DNA of 62,663 nucleotides, from assembly GCA_016192455.1 (NCBI GenBank), contig JACPUC010000004.1, positions 1 to 62,663 on the forward strand, written 5' to 3'. Each line of letters opens with the position of its first letter. Position 1 is the stretch's first letter. Shown piece by piece: positions 57,944 through 62,663 of the stretch. Under the pieces are notes generated by a model. It was not told the origin of the DNA and ran no database searches. It worked only from the letters and a program-made list of their open reading frames with translations. The DNA is from Candidatus Tectimicrobiota bacterium (GTDB taxonomy: Bacteria; JACPUC01). The position numbers and the translations under genes were made by a program.

Positions 57944-60262
57944 GTGGAGAGCGCAATCGAGAGCAGCGCGCAGAAGGGCGTCATAGGGAGCCGTGTGGGT
58001 CGCCTGACGGATGGCTACGAGAAGGTGACCGGCGTGGCCCGCTACGGCGCCGACATCGAGCACGCGAACTGTCTCGCCGGCATGGTCCTGCGCTCCGAGC
58101 ACCCGCACGCGCGTCTGCGCTCCATCGACACGAGGCGCGCCGAGGCGCTGCCGGGGGTGAAGGCGGTGATCACGGCGGCTGACGCTCCCCAGGTGCTGCA
58201 CGGCTTCACCGTCCACGACCAGACGATCATCGCCCGGGAACGGGTGCGCTACGTCGGCGAGCCGGTCGCCGCGGTGGCCGCCGTCGACAAGGCGACCGCG
58301 AGTGAAGCCCTGCGCCTCATCAGGGTGGAGTACGAGCCGCTGCCGGCCGTCTTCACTCCCCACGATGCCCTGCGTTCCGACGCCCCCCTCCTGCACCCGA
58401 ACTTCGCCGCCTACGAGAGCAAGGTGCCCCTGAACCGCTACGGCAACGTCTGCTGCCACGCCAAGATCACCAACGGCGAGGTGGCGCGCGGCTTCGACCG
58501 CAGCGCCGTGATCATCGAGAACACCTTCAAGACGCCGCACGTGCATTTCGGCTACATCGAGCCGCATGCGGTCTCCGCCGCCGTCGATGGCCGGGGCTTC
58601 CTGACGGTCTGGACCAGCACCCAGGCCCCCTTCGTCGCCCGCGCCGCGCTCTCCCACACGCTGAAGCTGCCGATGCACCAGGTGCGGGTGATCGGCACCG
58701 CGATCGGCGGCGGCTTCGGCGGCAAGGTCGAGCTGCTCGACGAGCCGCTCGCGGCGCTGCTGGCCATCAAGGCCCGCCGAGCGGTGCGCATCGAGATGAG
58801 CATGCTGGAGGATTTCCACGTGGCCCAGGCCCGCCACGCCTCGGAGATCACCCTGAAGGCCGGCATCAGCAGCGATGGCATGCTGCAGGCCTTCGAGGGG
58901 ACGGTGATCATGGACACCGGCGCTTACGCCGGCTTCGGGCCGCATACGACCTCCCAGGCCATGGTGCTCCTCGGCAGCCCCTACCGGGTGCCGCACCTCC
59001 GCTTCGAAGGCTTCGCGGTGCTGACGAACAAGCTCAACTGCGGCGCGCTGCGGGCGCCGGGAGGGCCGCAGGCGGCCCTGGCGTGCGAATCCACCATCGA
59101 CATGCTGGCCGAGAAGATCGGCATGGACCCCTTCGAGGTGCGCCTGAAGAACGCCAAGCGCAGCGGCGATACCACGCCCACGGGGTGCGAGCTGCGCGCC
59201 GTGGCGCTCGAGCAGACGCTGCGGGCGGCGGCGGAGCGCTTCGACTGGCGGCGTGCGGTGCAGCGCCCGAGCAACGGCAAGCTGCGCGGCAAGGGGATGG
59301 CGTGCGGCATCTGGGGCGGCAGCGGCTACGGCGCCGGGGCGACGGTGCGCGTCAACGAGGACGGCACCGCCACGGTCTTCACCGGCGCGGTGGAGACCGG
59401 CGCCGGCTCGACCATCGTGGCGACGCAGATCGTGGCGGAGGAGCTTGGGCTGGGGGTCGAGGATGTGCACGTCGTCTGCGGCGATACCGAATCGACGCCG
59501 TTCGACATGGGGGCCATCGGCAGCCGCACCACCGTCTCGACCGGTCAGGCGCTGCGCCAGGCGGCGGTGGACGCGAAGCGGAAGATTCTCCAGGAAGCCG
59601 CCGAGCAGCTCGAGACGCGCCTCGACGACCTGGAGCTGCGCGGCAGGCAGGTCCTGGTCAAAGGGGTGCCGTCGCGGGCCGTGCCGCTGCGCGAGATCAC
59701 CACGACGCTCACCATGAAGCACGGCGGACCGGTCATGGGGCTGGGGGCGTGCGTCATGGAGCTGCCCGGCTTCGACGCCGCCACGTATGAAAGCCACACC
59801 CTGCCCTCGAAGCCGTGGTTCACCTTCGGCACCCAGATGGTCGAGGTGGAGGTTGACCCCGCCTCCGGCGACGTGGAGATCATCCGCTTCGTGGCGGCGC
59901 ACGACGTCGGTCGCGCCATCAACCCCGTGGGCATCGAGGGGCAGATTCACGGCGCCGTCACCCTGGCCCTGGGGCAGGCGTTCTCGGAACAGCTCGTCTT
60001 TCAACAAGGCCGGCTGATGAACCCGAACTTCCTCGATTACCGCATGCCGACGGCACTCGAGACGCCGCACATTGAAACGATCATCATCGAAGCTGCCGAC
60101 GAGGAGTCGGCGTACGGCGTCAAAGGGGTCGGCGAACCGCCGGTGCCGCCGGTGATTCCGGCCATCGCCAACGCCATTTACAACGCCACGGGAGCCCGCA
60201 TCCTCGAGCTTCCCCTGTCGCCCGAGCGCGTCTGGCTGGCGCTGCAAAAGGTGGCGCGCTGA
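57944..60262 (+). CDS. Molybdenum hydroxylase catalytic subunit (xanthine dehydrogenase family)
   Basis: 772 residues from GTG 57944. VGRLTDGYEKVTGVARYGAD, then RYVGEPVAAVAAVDKATASE, IGTAIGGGFGGKVELLDEPL and LNCGALRAPGGPQAALACES, then GATVRVNEDGTATVFTGAVE and GVGEPPVPPVIPAIANAIYN (the catalytic Glu of GVGE-PP). It lacks the AYxCSFR loop of form I CO dehydrogenase, so it is a form II/xanthine- or aldehyde-type hydroxylase. It oxidises a heterocycle, aldehyde or aromatic substrate with water as oxygen source. Encoded 120 bp after the [2Fe-2S] subunit; ends just before a terminator. Confidence 0.95.
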   Translation: MESAIESSAQKGVIGSRVGRLTDGYEKVTGVARYGADIEHANCLAGMVLRSEHPHARLRSIDTRRAEALPGVKAVITAADAPQVLHGFTVHDQTIIARERVRYVGEPVAAVAAVDKATASEALRLIRVEYEPLPAVFTPHDALRSDAPLLHPNFAAYESKVPLNRYGNVCCHAKITNGEVARGFDRSAVIIENTFKTPHVHFGYIEPHAVSAAVDGRGFLTVWTSTQAPFVARAALSHTLKLPMHQVRVIGTAIGGGFGGKVELLDEPLAALLAIKARRAVRIEMSMLEDFHVAQARHASEITLKAGISSDGMLQAFEGTVIMDTGAYAGFGPHTTSQAMVLLGSPYRVPHLRFEGFAVLTNKLNCGALRAPGGPQAALACESTIDMLAEKIGMDPFEVRLKNAKRSGDTTPTGCELRAVALEQTLRAAAERFDWRRAVQRPSNGKLRGKGMACGIWGGSGYGAGATVRVNEDGTATVFTGAVETGAGSTIVATQIVAEELGLGVEDVHVVCGDTESTPFDMGAIGSRTTVSTGQALRQAAVDAKRKILQEAAEQLETRLDDLELRGRQVLVKGVPSRAVPLREITTTLTMKHGGPVMGLGACVMELPGFDAATYESHTLPSKPWFTFGTQMVEVEVDPASGDVEIIRFVAAHDVGRAINPVGIEGQIHGAVTLALGQAFSEQLVFQQGRLMNPNFLDYRMPTALETPHIETIIIEAADEESAYGVKGVGEPPVPPVIPAIANAIYNATGARILELPLSPERVWLALQKVAR

Positions 60263-60319
60263 GCCGCCGCCGCGCCGGCGCCCGACGCTGCGCAACGCGA
60301 CCGCGAGCGCGCCGCCATC

Positions 60320-60357
60320 CCAGGCAGCGGCGCGGCGCCTGGTGCTCTTCTTTTTCT
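60320..60357 (+). terminator. Rho-independent terminator after the hydroxylase operon
   Basis: A 6-bp stem CCAGGC/GCCTGG with an 11-nt loop, followed by a T-rich tract (TGCTCTTCTTTTTC), 60 bp after the catalytic subunit's stop. Confidence 0.55.
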
Positions 60358-60387
60358 TTGGCTGAAGGTCTTCCAGGAGGCTATAAT
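60358..60387 (+). promoter_or_regulatory. Sigma-70 promoter for the sigma/anti-sigma/cyclase unit
   Basis: TTGGCT, 18 bp, TATAAT (perfect -10), 140 bp before the sigma factor. A weaker pair, TTGACT-17-TACGTT, is at 60427-60455. Confidence 0.6.
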
Positions 60388-60527
60388 TCCTTCCACACCC
60401 CCGGCGTTCGTGACGAGGCAACGGAATTGACTGTGAACCGCCGTCATGGTACGTTCCAGCCCAGGGAGCATGGAGTATGAGCCCGTGAGGGCTGCGCGTC
60501 GTCTCTTCACCCTGTTTCACCAGACAG

Positions 60528-61121
60528 ATGGCCGAGGCGAGCTTTTCGGATCAAGAGTTGCTGCGTGAGTGCTTACGCGGTAACCGGATCGCGTGGGATT
60601 ACCTTGTTCGCAAGTACGCCGGCCTGATCTACCGCACCATCGACCAGACGCTCCGCAGCAGCAACTGCTTCCACGCCACGGATGATCTCCCCGACCTCCT
60701 CAACAGCGTGCTCCTGTCGCTCTTCGATAACGACTGCAAGAAGCTGCGTCAATTTCGCGGCAAGAATGGCTGCAGCCTGGCGAGCTGGATCCGCATCGTC
60801 ACGGTTCGCTACACCATCGACCAGATGCGCAAGTTCCGGGAGACGGAGGCCCTCCAGGAGCACGACTCCGTCACGCACCACTCTCCCGAAGACAAGGTGA
60901 ATCAAGCTGAGCAGCGGGAGATGCTCCGCCGTCTCATGGGCAAGTTGACGGTGAAGGAGCAGCTCTTCGTGCACTACTACTACGACCAGGAGCTGCCGCC
61001 CGAGGAGGTGGCGACGGCGATGAACCTGCTGGTCGGGACGGTCTACAGCATGAAGAACCGCGTGCGCGAGAAGCTGAAGCGCATCATCCACGAGCACGAT
61101 TACGTGAAAGAAAAGACTTGA
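60528..61121 (+). CDS. Sigma-70-like (ECF-type) sigma factor
   Basis: 197 residues with sigma2 (LLRECLRGNRIAWDYLVRKY, then LASWIRIVTVRYTIDQMRKF for -10 recognition) and sigma4 (LTVKEQLFVHYYYDQELPPE, then EVATAMNLLVGTVYSMKNRV). ECF layout without sigma1/3. The longer sigma2-sigma4 linker holds HHSPEDKVNQAEQREMLRR. No ribosome site is evident at ATG 60528. It directs RNA polymerase to a private promoter set. The zinc-finger protein after it, 106 bp away, is a likely regulator; a cyclase follows. Confidence 0.85.
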   Translation: MAEASFSDQELLRECLRGNRIAWDYLVRKYAGLIYRTIDQTLRSSNCFHATDDLPDLLNSVLLSLFDNDCKKLRQFRGKNGCSLASWIRIVTVRYTIDQMRKFRETEALQEHDSVTHHSPEDKVNQAEQREMLRRLMGKLTVKEQLFVHYYYDQELPPEEVATAMNLLVGTVYSMKNRVREKLKRIIHEHDYVKEKT

Positions 61122-61227
61122 AGCGCCGTCTATAGGAGTGGGAGCGGAGAGCCCCCTGGTGAGCAAGTGTGGGGTGCGTCACGCGGTGACGTGGAAGGGG
61201 ATTGCTTGAGGGGGAGACGGTAGGGAC

Positions 61228-61953
61228 ATGGAAGGGCTGCCGGATAACGTCGATGAAGCGATCCGGTCCAGCTTGCGGCTCCTAGCGAAGGTCGAGGTCG
61301 CCATTGATCACGGCGCCTGTCTCGACGAGGAGCAGCTTGCAAGCTATGTGGAGGGACGGCTAGGGAGCCGCGGCGCCGAGCAGGTCGAGCGGCATCTCTT
61401 GAAGTGCGCCCGCTGCCGTGACACGGTGATTCTCAGTCACCGCGTCAACGCCCTCCTTGGCGAGGCGGAGTTCACCTCCGTACCCGACGAGGTGCTGCAT
61501 CGCCTGCACAGCCTCGCGCCGAGCCGGCGGCGAGGCCTGAGGAAGCAGCTCGCCGCAACCTGGACAGGCCTGGCGCAGAACCTGCGCGCCTGGGGCGAGG
61601 CCCTTTTCTTTTGGAATCTGCAGCCGGCCACCATGCGCGGCGGCGGCGTGGAACACGCGCCCGGCCTCCTCACGATCACCCGCACCTTCCGCACCTTCAA
61701 AGCCGTCATCCGCATTGAGTGCTTGAATGAAAACCTCTGCGAGGTTAAGGTGCAGGTGCTGGACCGCGCCGATCGCCCCATGAACAGTGGGGTGCGCGTC
61801 AGCCTCATTGCAGGCCAGCGGGAGCTGGCGTCCTACACCGCCGAACACGGTGAAGTCCTCTTTGAGGAAGTGTGGGCCGGCACGTATCTCATCCGCATCA
61901 CCAACCGTAAGCTCGAACGGAGTGAGATCCCGCTCCACATCAAGGGAGAGTAA
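61228..61953 (+). CDS. Anti-sigma-like zinc-finger protein
   Basis: 241 residues. Residues ~35-65 show LASYVEGRLGSRGAEQVERH, then LLKCARCRDTV: the H-x3-C-x2-C zinc motif of zf-HC2/ZAS anti-sigma proteins. No transmembrane segment is apparent, so it would act as a soluble partner. The C-terminal half (RTFRTFKAVIRIECLNENLC, EVKVQVLDRADRPMNSGVRV, VWAGTYLIRITNRKLERSEI) looks like a beta-sandwich, carboxypeptidase-regulatory-like sensor. It probably binds the sigma factor encoded upstream until a signal is sensed. The next gene begins 3 bp after its stop. Confidence 0.8.
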   Translation: MEGLPDNVDEAIRSSLRLLAKVEVAIDHGACLDEEQLASYVEGRLGSRGAEQVERHLLKCARCRDTVILSHRVNALLGEAEFTSVPDEVLHRLHSLAPSRRRGLRKQLAATWTGLAQNLRAWGEALFFWNLQPATMRGGGVEHAPGLLTITRTFRTFKAVIRIECLNENLCEVKVQVLDRADRPMNSGVRVSLIAGQRELASYTAEHGEVLFEEVWAGTYLIRITNRKLERSEIPLHIKGE

Positions 61954-61955
61954 CC

Positions 61956-62663
61956 ATGGTGGAGCCTCGCGACCAGAATGAGCCGGCTGCGCAGGCCGAC
62001 GATCAGGCTGCCGGGAAGGAGCCGGGTCGCGGCGGCGAGCCGGCCATGAGCGGCAGTATCGAAGCGCTCCTGAAGGAACGGATGCGCCTCGACGAGGAGC
62101 TCTCCCGCACCTACAGCCGGCGCATCACCGTGATGTTCACCGACATCAAGGGCTCCACCTCCTTCTTCGAGCGCCGCGGCGACATCGAGGGCCGCATCAT
62201 GGTGGAGCGGCACAACTCCCTCCTCTTTCCCATCATCGAGGCGCACGGCGGCGCCGTCATCAAGACCATCGGCGACGCCATCATGGCGAAGTTCGAGCAG
62301 GCCGAGCAGGCGGTGCTCGCCGCCATGGCCATGCAGCGGCGCCTGGCGGAGGATAACCGGCAGCGCGAGACGCGCGACCAGATCCACATCCGCGTCGGCG
62401 TCAACACCGGCCTCGGCATCGTCGAGAAGAACGACGTCTTCGGCGACGTGGTGAACGTCGCGGCGCGCGTCGAATCCCTCTGCGACCCGGACCAGATCCT
62501 CTTGAGCGCCGCGACCTTTGCCGAGGTGCGCAACTCCGAGGACATCATCTGCCGGGCGCACAAGGAAGCCACCGTGCGCGGCAAGGAGGAGGCGCTGAAG
62601 GTCTACCGGGTGCTCTGGGCGCCGGAGGAGGAGCTCCTGGTCACCAGCGAGCGGACGCGCGGC
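61956..62663 (+). CDS. Class III adenylate/guanylate cyclase, partial (runs off right edge)
   Basis: 236 codons from ATG 61956 are open to the edge. A disordered start leads into ITVMFTDIKGSTSFFERRGD (first metal Asp), GAVIKTIGDAIMAKFEQAEQ (substrate Lys and second metal Asp), then FGDVVNVAARVESLCDPDQI (substrate-specifying Asp and the transition-state Asn-Arg). All catalytic residues are present, so it should be active; D before VVN favours ATP. The 3' part of the protein, which may hold other domains, is outside the window. The gene starts 3 bp after the anti-sigma gene, so the three genes form one operon. Confidence 0.9.
   Translation, partial: MVEPRDQNEPAAQADDQAAGKEPGRGGEPAMSGSIEALLKERMRLDEELSRTYSRRITVMFTDIKGSTSFFERRGDIEGRIMVERHNSLLFPIIEAHGGAVIKTIGDAIMAKFEQAEQAVLAAMAMQRRLAEDNRQRETRDQIHIRVGVNTGLGIVEKNDVFGDVVNVAARVESLCDPDQILLSAATFAEVRNSEDIICRAHKEATVRGKEEALKVYRVLWAPEEELLVTSERTRG

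Noticed and set aside
57326-60520. 1064-codon minus-strand frame opposite the hydroxylase operon
   Set aside because: It spans three clear plus-strand genes and a terminator and has no domain of its own.
1-62663. CRISPR array, rRNA or complete tRNA genes
   Set aside because: No regularly spaced repeats and no rRNA-like blocks or complete cloverleaf were seen by reading; a search with a covariance model would settle it.

Overview
The window is a high-GC (roughly two thirds G+C by eye) piece of a bacterial chromosome, probably from an uncultured Gram-negative lineage. The gene stock includes several UbiD-type decarboxylases, molybdenum hydroxylases, LarB, PAC2, a Memo-type protein, a LolCDE/MacB-like ABC exporter, a lone REP-associated transposase and many amidohydrolases. 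It recalls Tectomicrobia-, Rokubacteria/NC10- or Desulfobacterota-like genomes, but nothing here fixes the phylum. A consensus ParB site (parS, 36997-37012) suggests the region lies in the origin-proximal part of a main chromosome. Several genes carry single-base frameshifts or internal deletions (prmA/rsmE, a zinc-ribbon gene, an amidohydrolase, an LLM oxidoreductase, ykgJ), some at homopolymers. Either the locus is decaying or the assembly has indel errors.

Layout. 1-2580: an IS630 end, a prmA'-'rsmE deletion fusion, grpE and hrcA (minus strand; dnaK/dnaJ absent). 2800-10057: Mut7-C RNase protein, Fis-type regulator, two UbiD decarboxylases around a large amidohydrolase, and REP palindromes. 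10083-13785: an AT-richer island that starts at a 25-nt tRNA-Leu 3'-end fragment (likely an att site) and holds a membrane protein, an IS3 scrap and two secreted proteins of unknown function. 14213-20019: thioesterase, MDR dehydrogenase, broken amidohydrolase, orphan TauB/SsuB-like ATPase, VOC protein, OLD-like ATPase. 20119-27545: molybdopterin oxidoreductase with an MFS carrier, frameshifted LLM oxidoreductase, PAC2 protein, EamA exporter. 27847-34454: YkgJ, a rhodanese-MoeB fusion, an ABC ATPase and its FtsX-type permease separated by a REP transposase gene that itself contains a REP palindrome. 34793-41377: GlgC-like pseudoenzyme, NHL propeller gene with parS inside, Memo/AmmB protein, HAD hydrolase, malic enzyme. 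42364-55144: a 1280-residue secreted multidomain protein, HEAT protein, hydrolases, an XRE/ImmA-IrrE pair, amidohydrolase, secreted phosphoesterase. 55464-60262: larB and a three-subunit molybdenum hydroxylase operon. 60358-62663: sigma factor, zinc-finger anti-sigma-like protein and a class III nucleotide cyclase running off the right edge.

The most striking feature is the rhodanese-MoeB gene (28664-29845, minus). Its reading frame is interrupted once, by a TGA exactly at the conserved Cys of the C-x-EAGV motif. The frame then continues to a normal MoeB C-terminus, and 14 nt after the TGA there is a perfect 6-bp hairpin with a GGU-containing loop, as expected of a bacterial SECIS element. 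This is a strong selenocysteine candidate in a sulfur-transfer/molybdopterin-type activating enzyme, in a stretch rich in molybdenum enzymes. Secondary highlights are the REP/RAYT system, the intragenic parS, the tRNA-derived att scar, the catalytically degenerate GlgC paralogue, and an XRE-ImmA/IrrE module whose zinc motif reads HExxE.
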